Shown in pieces: positions 35,274 to 44,119 of a DNA stretch of 64,000 bases; the stretch's first letter is position 1; the number at the start of each line of letters is the position of its first letter. This DNA comes from JAGFIY01 sp964499285 (lineage in GTDB: Bacteria; Bacteroidota; Ignavibacteria; Ignavibacteriales; Melioribacteraceae): positions 62,001 to 126,000 of the forward strand of contig CAZCLA010000001.1 in assembly GCA_964499285.1 (NCBI GenBank), read 5' to 3'. The notes beneath the pieces were generated by a model that was not told the origin of the DNA, ran no database searches, and was given only the letters and a program-made list of their open reading frames with translations. Position numbers and translations under genes: made by a program.

Positions 35274-36125
35274 ATGGAAATAAAAAAAGTAGTTGTAATT
35301 GGCGGCGGAACAATGGGAAACGGTATTGCTCACGTTTTTGCTATGAAAGGTTTCAATGTTCAATTGACTGAAACAAACAAAGAGTTTTGCGACAAAGCAA
35401 TTAACACGATTTCCAAAAATCTTGATCGTCAAATTAAAAAGGAGATAATTTCCGAAGATGATAAGAAAAATATTCTGGAGCATATAACTCCAGTTGTTGG
35501 AATTGAGAATATCGAATCGGATACTGATTTAGTAGTAGAAGCTGTTTTCGAAAATAAAGATGTTAAGCAAGAAATTTTTAAAACACTCGAATCAAAAATT
35601 AAACCGGAAGCAATCTTCGCATCAAACACATCTTCAATCTCAATAACCGAACTATCTGCTGTTTGTAGAGCGGACAGATTTATCGGTATGCATTTTATGA
35701 ATCCGGTTCCGGTTATGAAACTAATAGAGGTTATTAGAGGATATTCGACAAGTGATGAGACGTATAATACGATAAAAAAAATGTCGGAGAAGCTTGGAAA
35801 AACTCCGGTGGAAGTTCATGATTATCCGGGATTTATTTCAAACCGCGTTTTGATGCCAATGATTAACGAGGCAATTTTTGCTTTATATGAAGGAGTAGCA
35901 ACAGTAGAATCTATCGATACTGTTATGAAACTGGGTATGAATCATCCGATGGGACCGCTTACTCTTGCTGACTTTATCGGCTTAGATGTTTGTCTGGATA
36001 TAATGAACGTACTCTATAACGGTTTCAATGATACGAAGTACAGACCTTGTCCTCTGTTGAAAAAAATGGTTGCAGCTAATAAACTTGGGCGTAAAACGGG
36101 GGAAGGTTTCTATAAATATGACTAA
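35274..36125 (+). CDS. 3-hydroxybutyryl-CoA (3-hydroxyacyl-CoA) dehydrogenase
   Basis: A 283-residue NAD-dependent dehydrogenase. The Rossmann motif GGGTMGNGIAH is at residues 8-18, the catalytic HFMNPVPVMKLIE (His) follows near 137-149, and GFISNRVLMPMINEA near 184-198. Single-domain length matches the Hbd type of anaerobes and the BHBD of beta-oxidation. ATG 35274 is taken instead of the frame's first start at 35262, because the latter lies inside the thiolase gene and GAGG precedes 35274. Its stop shares CTAA with the stop of the convergent gene at 36122. Confidence 0.94.
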   Translation: MEIKKVVVIGGGTMGNGIAHVFAMKGFNVQLTETNKEFCDKAINTISKNLDRQIKKEIISEDDKKNILEHITPVVGIENIESDTDLVVEAVFENKDVKQEIFKTLESKIKPEAIFASNTSSISITELSAVCRADRFIGMHFMNPVPVMKLIEVIRGYSTSDETYNTIKKMSEKLGKTPVEVHDYPGFISNRVLMPMINEAIFALYEGVATVESIDTVMKLGMNHPMGPLTLADFIGLDVCLDIMNVLYNGFNDTKYRPCPLLKKMVAANKLGRKTGEGFYKYD

Positions 36126-36802
36126 AGTCTTATGATTGTATTCATCAAAATAATAAGCGAATTGTAAACTGAAAAATATTGCGAGGGGAGGAGCGTAGAA
36201 TCTTTTTTTAGGTCCTCCCCAAATTTTTGTCCTAAACGATTTATTATTATGTCTCGTGCATCTATACTACCTTCAACATAAAAAGTGTTCTCAAATAATT
36301 CAATTATCAGTCCTAAAAAATCACTTAAATTTATAAAAGAAATCGAATGTGAAATAAACGCGTTTCCAAAAAAATGTGAGATCTTATCTTTATCACCGTT
36401 TTGATTTTTATTATCTATTAAAAATCCCGAAGGGAGATTTTCATTTTTAACAATAAACAAGTTTTCTTCAACTGCAGGAAGAGGAATATTTATCTTGGCA
36501 TTTAGAATTGGAAGTACAAGCGGAATATGATCGAAAGGTAATGCAGCAAAAGTTGTTGAAAGCAATGTCTCTGAAATATCATCTTTTTGAATGAATTTTG
36601 CCTTTAGATAGATTGAATCAATACCGTAAAGAGCATCGTGAGTGTTGGAAAGGTAATTGCCTGATGCAATATATTCGCTGAGTAAATAAACAGCATCTGA
36701 TAAATCTGTTGAATTTTGCGCTTTGATTTGCTTAATTAGAGGCAAAATTAGTAGAATAGCTAACCAGAAAATAATTATCTTACGTTTTGAATATACTTTC
36801 AT
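36122..36802 (-). CDS. Hypothetical secreted protein with VanZ-like motif pair
   Basis: I do not recognise this 226-residue protein as a named family. A signal peptide (about 1-28, ending IKAQ) precedes a soluble domain. Residues 139-146 read DKISHFFG, and 178-195 read GSIDARDIIINRLGQKFG. This pair, DKxxHF and D-x3-N-x2-G-x3-G, resembles the two conserved motifs of VanZ-like proteins and also appears in looser form in the DUF2279 protein at 21276. There are no further clear membrane helices. It stands alone, opposite to its neighbours, between two acyl-CoA genes; no link to them can be read. Confidence 0.72.
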   Translation of the reverse strand: MKVYSKRKIIIFWLAILLILPLIKQIKAQNSTDLSDAVYLLSEYIASGNYLSNTHDALYGIDSIYLKAKFIQKDDISETLLSTTFAALPFDHIPLVLPILNAKINIPLPAVEENLFIVKNENLPSGFLIDNKNQNGDKDKISHFFGNAFISHSISFINLSDFLGLIIELFENTFYVEGSIDARDIIINRLGQKFGEDLKKDSTLLPSQYFSVYNSLIILMNTIIRL

Positions 36803-36882
36803 AGAAGTTTAGTTTTAATTACGTAAAATAAGACACTACATACAGAGTACAAATATTTTTAAATTAATCTAGAGCAACAATT

Positions 36883-38028
36883 ATGGATTTTAATCACACA
36901 GAAGAACAGAATTTAATTCGTGAAACCGTAAGAGATTTTGCAGAGAAAGAAATTAAGCCGGTAGCAAAAGAACTGGACGAAAAAGCTGAATTTTCTTATG
37001 AATTGACCTCACGAATGGGGGAACTTGGCTTGTTCGGTATGAACATATCTCCTGAGTATGGCGGGCAAGGTATGGATACTCTGTCATACATAATTGCTGT
37101 GGAAGAAATTGCTCGTGTCGATGGATCGCACGCCGCGACATTAGCTGCTCATAATTCGCTGGGAATTGGGCCTATTTACTATTATGGGACTGAAGAACAG
37201 AAGAAAGATATTCTTCCCAAACTTTGTACTGGAAATAAACTATGGGCTTTCGGACTAACCGAACCAAATGCTGGCTCTGATTCGAGAGGAACTAAAACTG
37301 CAGCTGAGCTTAAAGCTGGTAACTGGGTAATAAATGGTTCAAAAATCTTCATTACAAATGGAGCGACCGAAATAACGCTCGGGGCAACAGTCCAAGCAGT
37401 GACTGGAGTTGAAGAGGGGAAAAAAGAGTATTCAACAATATTGGTTGATCAGCAGACTGAGGGATTCAAAGCCATCGAGATGCACGGAAAAATGATGTGG
37501 CGAGCAAGTAATACCGCCGAATTATTTTTCGATAACTGTACGGTACCCGAAGGAAATTTGCTTGGGGAAAGGGGACATGGTTCAAGAATAATGCTGCACA
37601 CTTTGGACAACGGGAGGCTCTCAATTGCAGCAATGGGACTTGGGTGTGCGCAAGGCGCATACGAGGCAGCTTTAGAATACGCAAAGCAGCGAGAGCAATT
37701 CGGAAGACCGATTACAAAGTTCCAAGCAATTTCTTTTAAATTGGCTGACATGGCTACAAAAATTGAGCTAGCAAGAAATCTGCTTTATAAAGCATGCTGG
37801 CTGAAGGATAATGATAAACCTTTCGCAAAAGAAGCAGCAATGTCAAAACTTTATTGTTCTGAGATTGCAAAAGAAGTAGCAGATGCCGCAGTTCAAATTC
37901 ATGGCGGTTACGGACTAATGAAAGAATTTGATGTTGAACGTTTTTATCGTGATCAACGATTGCTTCAAATTGGCGAAGGTACTTCTGAAATTCAGAGATT
38001 GGTCATTTCGCGTTACATAGGTTGTTAA
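36883..38028 (+). CDS. Acyl-CoA dehydrogenase
   Basis: A 381-residue FAD enzyme. The N-terminal MDFNHTEEQNLIRETVRDFAEKEI is typical; FAD and substrate contacts are in WAFGLTEPNAGSDSRG and FITNGATE; the catalytic base is Glu365 in IGEGTSEIQR, the position used by short- and medium-chain enzymes. It oxidises an acyl-CoA to the enoyl-CoA and passes electrons to ETF. Together with the thiolase and dehydrogenase upstream it makes three of the four beta-oxidation steps; an enoyl-CoA hydratase is not in the window. It shares a TTAA stop overlap with the convergent carboxyltransferase. Confidence 0.95.
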   Translation: MDFNHTEEQNLIRETVRDFAEKEIKPVAKELDEKAEFSYELTSRMGELGLFGMNISPEYGGQGMDTLSYIIAVEEIARVDGSHAATLAAHNSLGIGPIYYYGTEEQKKDILPKLCTGNKLWAFGLTEPNAGSDSRGTKTAAELKAGNWVINGSKIFITNGATEITLGATVQAVTGVEEGKKEYSTILVDQQTEGFKAIEMHGKMMWRASNTAELFFDNCTVPEGNLLGERGHGSRIMLHTLDNGRLSIAAMGLGCAQGAYEAALEYAKQREQFGRPITKFQAISFKLADMATKIELARNLLYKACWLKDNDKPFAKEAAMSKLYCSEIAKEVADAAVQIHGGYGLMKEFDVERFYRDQRLLQIGEGTSEIQRLVISRYIGC

Positions 38029-39674
38029 GTCTGAATAACGCCGACATTAAATTTTGGGATTTCCGGATTACCGTTTGCAACATTTATTGCCATAGAAACA
38101 TAATCACGTGTTTTTATTGGGTCAATAATTTCATCAACCCATAACCTGGCTGCGGCATATAAAGCAGTGCTCTTTTGTTCATAAGAATCGATTATTTCCT
38201 TCAGAAGTTTTTGTTTATCTTCTTCGGAAAAATCTTTGTCTTGGGATTTCATCTGCTTTAGTTTTATATCGAGTAAAACGTTCCCGGCTTGTGCACCTCC
38301 CATAACCGAAATTTTCGCATTAGGATAAGCAAAAATAAATCTTGGATCGTAAGCTTTTCCGCACATCGCATAATTACCTGCTCCAAAACTGTTGCCTACA
38401 ATTATCGTAATTTTTGGAACAACTGAATTCGCAACAGCATTGACCATTTTTGCACCATCCTTAATGATTCCTCCGTGTTCAGCTTTACTTCCAACCATAA
38501 ATCCTGTTACATCTTGGAGAAACAATAACGGAATTTTTTTCTGGTTGCAGTTCATAATAAATCTTGTAGCTTTATCCGCACTGTCAGAGTAAATGACTCC
38601 ACCGATTTGCATTTCGCCCTTTTCAGATTTTACAATTGTTCTTTGGTTCGCAACAATTCCAACAGCCCATCCGTCAATCCTTGCATAAGCAGTAATAATT
38701 GTTTTACCGTAACCGGCTTTATATTCATCTATTTCGGAATTATCGACGATTCTGGCTATTAATTGATACATATCATATTGTTTAATTGTGTCATCCGGAA
38801 GCAGTCCATAAATCTCATTAGGATCTTCCTTTGGAGGTTGAGACTCAATTCTGCTAAATCCAGCTTTCGAATTTTCACCAAATTTATCAGAAAGACTTCT
38901 TATTGTGCTGATGCACTCATCATCGTCTTTCATGAGATAATCAGTTACACCGGAAATGTTCGATTGAACTTTTGCACCACCCAAACTTTCGTTGTCAATA
39001 TTTTCACCGATTGCTGCTTTTACTAAATGTGCTCCGGCTAAAAAAACAGATCCTTCGCCTTCAACAATTAAGGCTTCATCACTCATTATTGGAAGATAAG
39101 CACCTCCGGCAACGCAGGGACCCATTATTGCTGATATCTGCGGAATTCCTTTCGCTGAAATTTTTGCGTTGTTTCTAAAAATTCTGCCGAAGTGTTCTTT
39201 GTCAGGAAAAATATCTTCTTGAAGAGGAAGGAATACTCCTGCGCTATCGACGAGATAAATTACCGGAAGTCTATTTTCTAATACTATTTCCTGTGCCCGC
39301 AAATTCTTTTTTGCGGTAATTGGGAACCATGCTCCGGCTTTAACTGTGGCATCGTTTGCGACAATCATAAAATCTCTTCCGGAAATTTTTCCTATGCCCA
39401 TAACTGTACCCGCAGAGGGTGCTCCACCATATTCTGTGTACATATCGTGAGCACAAAATGTATTAAGTTCAAAAAAACTTGTTCCATCGTCAATTAATTT
39501 CGAAATTCTTTCACGAGCTGTCAGTTTACCTTTCCCGTGTTGTCGATCAATTGCTTTTTGACCACCGCCGAGTTTTACTTGTTCTTTAATTGCATTCTGT
39601 TTTCTGATAAGATTTTTGTAAAAATCTTCTCTTTTGTAAAATTCTTCGTTCTTATTAAAATTAGTCTTATTCAT
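38025..39674 (-). CDS. Acyl-CoA carboxylase carboxyltransferase subunit (propionyl- or methylcrotonyl-CoA type)
   Basis: A 549-residue two-domain carboxyltransferase in one chain. The N-terminal half has GKLTARERISKLID and GAPSAGTVMGIGK; the C-terminal half has GGVIYSDSADKATRFI, FLQDVTGFMVG, GNSFGAGNYAMCG and AQAGNVL. The FMVG motif with AQ(A)GNVL is closer to methylcrotonyl-CoA and related beta chains than to classic PccB. The gene for MeaB, which protects methylmalonyl-CoA mutase, is 1 base upstream, so propionyl-CoA carboxylase in a methylmalonyl pathway is the best reading. Its biotin proteins are probably those at 4587-6576. Confidence 0.9.
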   Translation of the reverse strand: MNKTNFNKNEEFYKREDFYKNLIRKQNAIKEQVKLGGGQKAIDRQHGKGKLTARERISKLIDDGTSFFELNTFCAHDMYTEYGGAPSAGTVMGIGKISGRDFMIVANDATVKAGAWFPITAKKNLRAQEIVLENRLPVIYLVDSAGVFLPLQEDIFPDKEHFGRIFRNNAKISAKGIPQISAIMGPCVAGGAYLPIMSDEALIVEGEGSVFLAGAHLVKAAIGENIDNESLGGAKVQSNISGVTDYLMKDDDECISTIRSLSDKFGENSKAGFSRIESQPPKEDPNEIYGLLPDDTIKQYDMYQLIARIVDNSEIDEYKAGYGKTIITAYARIDGWAVGIVANQRTIVKSEKGEMQIGGVIYSDSADKATRFIMNCNQKKIPLLFLQDVTGFMVGSKAEHGGIIKDGAKMVNAVANSVVPKITIIVGNSFGAGNYAMCGKAYDPRFIFAYPNAKISVMGGAQAGNVLLDIKLKQMKSQDKDFSEEDKQKLLKEIIDSYEQKSTALYAAARLWVDEIIDPIKTRDYVSMAINVANGNPEIPKFNVGVIQT

Positions 39675-39675
39675 T

Positions 39676-40632
39676 TTATGCGCTTTTTGATTTGAAATTA
39701 TCTATTATTTTTTCAGCAATTTCATATGGAGATAAAGTTCCGTTAACTACATCTTGAGTTGAGTTATTCAGCAATTCGGTGCGTTCGTCGTTCCATATCT
39801 CAGTAAAAATAAGTTGTTTAATTATTTCTTGAATTCTCGATTTTGAATTTTCTGCACGTCGTTTTTGGAAACGATCTTCGATTGATAGATACAATCTATG
39901 CTCTTCGAACTTTTCTATTATTTCATCCAGACCTTTATTTTCGGAAGCAACAGCTCTTACTATGGGAGGCAGCCAACTCGATTCATCATGTGGTCGAAGC
40001 GAAATTATTGACTGAAGCGCTGCTGCTGCTTGCTCGGCTCCGGGTCTATCGCATTTGTTAAGCACAAAAAAATCCGCAATTTCCATCAATCCAGCCTTCA
40101 TCGCTTGAACTGAATCTCCACTTTCTGGTACAAGTACGACAACGGTTGTATCCGCAGCTTTCGCAATATCTAATTCGGATTGACCAACTCCTACAGTTTC
40201 AAATAAAATCAGATCAAAGCCAGCCGCATCTATGATATCTGCTGCATCAATTGCTTTTTTGCTTAATCCGCCTAAGCTTCCTCGAGTAGCCATACTTCTG
40301 ATAAAAACACTTTCGTCCTGACCAATTTCGCTCATTCTCACCCTGTCGCCTAAAAGTGCACCTCCGGTAAAGGGACTTGTAGGATCGACAGCAATTATCC
40401 CAATTTTCTTTCCATGCCGTTTAAAAAGTTTTGTCAATTGATTTGTTAAAGTTGACTTTCCCGCGCCAGGTGGTCCAGTAATTCCGATGCGATAAGCGTT
40501 TCCGGTATTTGAATGAATTGTATTCAGAAGTTCAATTGATTCAGTAAGACTATTTTCAACAATTGTTATAGCTTTTGAGATTGATCTTTTATCTCCGGAA
40601 AATAATTTTTCTACCAGTAAGTTCGAGATCAT
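39676..40632 (-). CDS. meaB: Methylmalonyl-CoA mutase-associated GTPase MeaB
   Basis: A 318-residue G3E-type GTPase. P-loop GPPGAGKST is at residues 53-61, followed by DPTSPFTGGALLGDRVRM, RSMATRGSLGG, ETVGVGQSE and NKCDRPGAE, all MeaB hallmarks. It chaperones the B12 enzyme methylmalonyl-CoA mutase and controls cofactor loading. The mutase itself is not in the window. It overlaps nadD by 4 bases and is followed by the carboxyltransferase, so the set is one minus-strand operon. Confidence 0.95.
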   Translation of the reverse strand: MISNLLVEKLFSGDKRSISKAITIVENSLTESIELLNTIHSNTGNAYRIGITGPPGAGKSTLTNQLTKLFKRHGKKIGIIAVDPTSPFTGGALLGDRVRMSEIGQDESVFIRSMATRGSLGGLSKKAIDAADIIDAAGFDLILFETVGVGQSELDIAKAADTTVVVLVPESGDSVQAMKAGLMEIADFFVLNKCDRPGAEQAAAALQSIISLRPHDESSWLPPIVRAVASENKGLDEIIEKFEEHRLYLSIEDRFQKRRAENSKSRIQEIIKQLIFTEIWNDERTELLNNSTQDVVNGTLSPYEIAEKIIDNFKSKSA

Positions 40633-41222
40633 AAAAGATCCTTATGCTTATATAATCCTTCTTTATAAATATATTCTTTTACTTTATGAGGGACAAACGG
40701 ACTTATGTTTTTGTCAGTTGCAACTCTTTCTCTTATTTGTGTCGATGAGATTTCAATAATGGGTGAGTCTACAATTTCTGCATAAGCAAAATATTTATTT
40801 GATCTATAATCCTTCTCATCAATTTTTCGTTTTAACACAACTAATTTTGCAAGTTCAATTATTTTTTCGGGATATTTCCATTCTGTAAATGTCACTAAAT
40901 TATCGAAACCAATTATCAACTCAATTTTAGCATATTGTTTTCTAAGTTCCAGAAGAGTTTTATATGTGTAGGATATTTCACCCTGTCTAATTTCAAAATC
41001 AGAACACTCGAATTTTGGGTAATCTTCAAACGCAAGATTAATCATATTCAGTCTATGATTGGATTCACTTGCAGTTTGTCCAATTTTATGCGGAGAAATA
41101 AAACTAGGGATAAAAATTATTTTATCTAAGTCTCTGTTTTCAATAAGATATACGGCAGTCATTAAATGTCCGTTGTGAATAGGGTCAAATGTACCACCGA
41201 AAAGAGCTATTTTTGACATCAT
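40629..41222 (-). CDS. nadD: Nicotinate-nucleotide adenylyltransferase
   Basis: A 197-residue nucleotidyltransferase of NAD synthesis, which joins nicotinate mononucleotide and ATP. The GGTFDPIHNGHL motif at about 9-20 and ISSTQIRERV near the end are the two ATP-binding signatures. The first of two adjacent ATG codons overlaps the prsW stop (ATGA); the second gives a protein one residue shorter. The 3-prime end overlaps meaB by 4 bases. Confidence 0.94.
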   Translation of the reverse strand: MMSKIALFGGTFDPIHNGHLMTAVYLIENRDLDKIIFIPSFISPHKIGQTASESNHRLNMINLAFEDYPKFECSDFEIRQGEISYTYKTLLELRKQYAKIELIIGFDNLVTFTEWKYPEKIIELAKLVVLKRKIDEKDYRSNKYFAYAEIVDSPIIEISSTQIRERVATDKNISPFVPHKVKEYIYKEGLYKHKDLL

Positions 41223-42193
41223 CTTAGTTCGTTGTTATCAATAAATTTTCGCAATTGAGTACGTAAATTAATAATATCAGTTGAATACTCCTCAACTAAA
41301 TTTTCTTGACAATTTTTAAGTTGGTTTTTTCTGAATGCAAGTTTTGTTGCTGTGTCAATCAATTCCTTCCTTATACCATCATCAATCCATCCGCGAGTGA
41401 ATCTTTTATTTGAAGAAATTATATTAACATAGTCGTTGTTTAGACCCTCATCACTGAGACCGATTCTGATAACTTTTAATTCTTGATTTACAAAGAGTTT
41501 TAATATTAGCACAAAAGAAATTATGATAAAAAACATGGCTAACAGTCCCCAAAAGTAAGATGTAGGAAAGCTTACACTTGCATTCCAGAAACTATGTAAT
41601 GTCATGGAAAAAAAAAGTCCGGAAAGAATAATTAATTTTTTATAACGATTTCCTCTAAATTTTACAAGAGAAAGAAAAGCCCCAAATATTGCGGTTGAAA
41701 TACAGTGCATCACGGAGGAGAAAATCGAACGGATAAGAACAACACTTATCCAACTTTCTAAATCGGTTCCAAAAGCAATAAAATAAAGAAAATTTTCTGT
41801 CATGCCGAATCCGAGACCAATGGCTCCTCCATAAATTATTCCGTCAGTAATGTTATCGAAATTTTTATTCTTCACAGTTTTAAACAAGTAAATGCCTTTT
41901 GTAATTTCCTCTACAAATGGAGCAACTAAAATTGCAGCAATAAGACCTTGTGCTTGGGGATCATATATGATCGAATTGATCGGATACGTAAGTAATAGGC
42001 TACCTAAAATTCCGAGGAAAACCGCTCCAAAAGCACCCCAAAAAAAATGTTTAATTACTAATTTTATCGGCTCTTTCTCATACTTGTCCATCCGCCAAAG
42101 AATTACCAAGTATAAAACCATCGGAATTATTGCCGCGAGCAGAGAAAATAGGACAGGCATATTTTCTATTTGTTCTGTTAAAAGTAAAATCAT
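41219..42193 (-). CDS. PrsW family intramembrane metalloprotease
   Basis: A 324-residue membrane protein with about eight helices. The protease motifs are FVEEITKG (Glu95-Glu96), GMTENFLYF and a histidine-bearing LHSFWN, with MHCISTAIFGAF between them, as in PrsW, which cuts anti-sigma factors at site 1. The C-terminal 80 residues are soluble and charged. The natural target is unknown; no anti-sigma factor is nearby. ATG 42193 is used; ATG 42160 (MPVLFSLL) is a plausible shorter start. It heads the minus-strand operon prsW-nadD-meaB-carboxyltransferase. Confidence 0.88.
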   Translation of the reverse strand: MILLLTEQIENMPVLFSLLAAIIPMVLYLVILWRMDKYEKEPIKLVIKHFFWGAFGAVFLGILGSLLLTYPINSIIYDPQAQGLIAAILVAPFVEEITKGIYLFKTVKNKNFDNITDGIIYGGAIGLGFGMTENFLYFIAFGTDLESWISVVLIRSIFSSVMHCISTAIFGAFLSLVKFRGNRYKKLIILSGLFFSMTLHSFWNASVSFPTSYFWGLLAMFFIIISFVLILKLFVNQELKVIRIGLSDEGLNNDYVNIISSNKRFTRGWIDDGIRKELIDTATKLAFRKNQLKNCQENLVEEYSTDIINLRTQLRKFIDNNELR

Positions 42194-42334
42194 TAGGAAT
42201 TTCTTAACTTATCTTCTTTTCAATTTGTTCACTTTATTTAATAAAATCAACAAACATCGTGGTTTTTCTCAAATAAATGATATTTATTCCACTTTTTCCC
42301 AACTAAACAAGTTCCCTTATACACATACAATTTC

Positions 42335-42365
42335 TTGATTCTGCTGGTATCAATGGTTATATTTA
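42335..42365 (+). promoter_or_regulatory. Candidate Bacteroidota-type promoter for the yceD-rpmF-fab operon
   Basis: TTG at 42335-42337, a 20-base spacer and TATATTTA at 42358-42365 fit the TTG-N-TAnnTTTG pattern except for the last base. The second box ends right before ATG 42366, so a transcript from it would begin about 6-8 bases later; this supports ATG 42387 as the true yceD start. The rest of the 193-base divergent region to prsW shows no other clear element. Confidence 0.38.
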
Positions 42366-42386
42366 ATGTTTACTTTTGAGCGGATT

Positions 42387-42899
42387 ATGCCGATTAAATT
42401 CAAGTTTAGTGATTTCCCGGATGGAATTCACGAGCTTACATTTTTAGCTGATTCGAATAAGTTAAACTTAGGCTCGAATTTTTTTGGTGATGTTGCTTTA
42501 ACTGTTGTGATGGACAAGTCTCCTCATCAAATTGTTCTGAAATGCGAAGCAGCAGTATCTGCCGAATTTGAATGCGATCGTTGTACTGAAAAAATTGAAT
42601 CGGATGTCAGCGCAAATTTTCTTCTCGTATACGTTTTCGATGAAGAATCTTGCGGTAATGATGATGTTAATTGCTATTTTCTTAGACGCGACGAGAACAC
42701 TATTGATATTACCGGAGATACGATTGAGTATCTCAGACTTGCAGTTCCAATGAAAAATATTTGTCACAGCGATTGTAAAGGAATTTGCCCGAGTTGCGGA
42801 AAAAATCTTAATAATGAATCATGCAATTGTTCGAAAGATGAAATAAATCCAATTTGGAACGAGTTATTAAAATTAAAAGATAATAAACGATCAAAATAA
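42387..42899 (+). CDS. yceD: YceD (DUF177) family protein
   Basis: A 170-residue DUF177 protein. The N-terminal half is beta-rich; the middle has AEFECDRCTEKIE, and the C-terminal part has the conserved Cys cluster CHSDCKGICPSCGKNLN followed by CNC, likely a metal site. YceD is encoded directly before rpmF in most bacteria and has been linked to 23S rRNA or ribosome assembly. ATG 42387 is preferred over ATG 42366 because GAGCGG precedes it and a candidate promoter ends at 42365. rpmF follows 11 bases after the stop. Confidence 0.88.
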   Translation: MPIKFKFSDFPDGIHELTFLADSNKLNLGSNFFGDVALTVVMDKSPHQIVLKCEAAVSAEFECDRCTEKIESDVSANFLLVYVFDEESCGNDDVNCYFLRRDENTIDITGDTIEYLRLAVPMKNICHSDCKGICPSCGKNLNNESCNCSKDEINPIWNELLKLKDNKRSK

Positions 42900-42910
42900 A
42901 AGGATAATAA

Positions 42911-43090
42911 ATGGCACATCCTAAAAGAAAAATCTCGAAGAGCAGAAGAGATAAACGTCGTACACATTACAAGGCAACTGCTCCAAGCTTATCTGCATGT
43001 TCAAACTGCGGTGAGTTGAAATTAAGCCACAGGGCTTGCCCAAGCTGCGGTTATTACAATGGCCGTTCAATGTTTGTACCGGAATCGTAA
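42911..43090 (+). CDS. rpmF: 50S ribosomal protein L32
   Basis: A 59-residue ribosomal protein. It begins MAHPKRKISKSRRDKRR, and has CSNCGE and CPSCGYYNGR, the four-cysteine zinc ribbon of the zinc-binding L32 form. An AAAAGGATAAT ribosome site precedes ATG 42911. The order yceD-rpmF-plsX-fabH is a classic bacterial arrangement that ties ribosome and membrane lipid production together. The gene ends 14 bases before plsX. Confidence 0.96.
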   Translation: MAHPKRKISKSRRDKRRTHYKATAPSLSACSNCGELKLSHRACPSCGYYNGRSMFVPES

Positions 43091-43104
43091 GTTCAATTCT
43101 GTTT

Positions 43105-44118
43105 ATGAATCCTCAAAAAAGTAATTCAAATTGTATTATTGCTGTCGATGCGATGGGGGGCGACTTTGCCCCTCAAAACGCAGTGTTGGGTGCTATTGAT
43201 GCTCTTGAAACTGACAGCTTTACATTACTTCTTTTGGGTGATAGAGGTCAGATTAAAAATGTTCTAAATACAGAGAACATTTCTTTTCCCGAGGATCAAA
43301 TTATTCACACAACGGACAATATTTCGATGTCCGAATCACCGTCAAGTGCAATAAGAAAAAAAAGAAATTCATCGATTGTTGTCGGCTCCAGACTTGTGAA
43401 AGAGAATCACGCCCATGCTTTTGTGAGTGCAGGAAACACGGGAGCTGTAAGTGTAGCCGCTGTTTTCGAGATTGGTAGAATTAGAGGGGTTGAACGACCT
43501 ACCATAACTGCCCCATTTCCAAACAGTAAAAATTCTTTTACATTTTTATCCGATGCCGGTGCGTTCGTTGATTCAAAGCCGAGTCATTTGTTTGGATTTG
43601 CGAAGCTGTCATCAAAATTTGTGGAAGTGATGTATGAAATAACTAATCCTTCAATTGGATTGCTTAATGTCGGTGAAGAAGATGAAAAAGGGTATAGACT
43701 TACCGCAGAAACTAGTGTTCTGTTGAGAAATTCCAATTTGAATTTCTTTGGAAACATTGAGGGAAAAGATATTCTGAAAGGAGCAACTGATATTGTAATC
43801 TGTGATGGATTTATAGGTAACATCCTGTTGAAATTTGCTGAGAGTTTTATCCCATTCTTAAAAGAAACGGTTCGTAGTTATGCTGATGAAAGTTTTACTA
43901 ATAAGATTCAAGCCGGTTTTGCTAAAGGTGCATTGAAAGGTGCGTTGAAAAATGTTAACTACGAATTGTACGGCGGACTTCCGCTCTTGGGTATTGACGG
44001 AATAAGCATAATTGGGCATGGTTCAAGTTCTAGACTAGCAATAAAAAACATGGTGCTTAAAGCAAAAGAAATGCACGATAAAAAATTGGTTCATAAAATT
44101 ACTGAAACATTAGGTTAG
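43105..44118 (+). CDS. plsX: Phosphate acyltransferase PlsX
   Basis: A 337-residue enzyme that converts acyl-ACP and phosphate into acyl-phosphate for phospholipid synthesis. IAVDAMGGDFAPQNAV near the N-terminus and FVSAGNTGAVSVAA, then CDGFIGNILLK are family hallmarks. The frame is open from 43036, but that part is the rpmF gene in another frame; ATG 43105 gives the usual N-terminus. fabH starts 1 base after the stop. Confidence 0.95.
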   Translation: MNPQKSNSNCIIAVDAMGGDFAPQNAVLGAIDALETDSFTLLLLGDRGQIKNVLNTENISFPEDQIIHTTDNISMSESPSSAIRKKRNSSIVVGSRLVKENHAHAFVSAGNTGAVSVAAVFEIGRIRGVERPTITAPFPNSKNSFTFLSDAGAFVDSKPSHLFGFAKLSSKFVEVMYEITNPSIGLLNVGEEDEKGYRLTAETSVLLRNSNLNFFGNIEGKDILKGATDIVICDGFIGNILLKFAESFIPFLKETVRSYADESFTNKIQAGFAKGALKGALKNVNYELYGGLPLLGIDGISIIGHGSSSRLAIKNMVLKAKEMHDKKLVHKITETLG

Positions 44119-44119
44119 A

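Noticed and set aside
41892..42338. 148-codon plus-strand ORF opposite prsW
   Set aside because: Antisense to the membrane region of PrsW; hydrophobic codons read backwards give a long open frame by chance.
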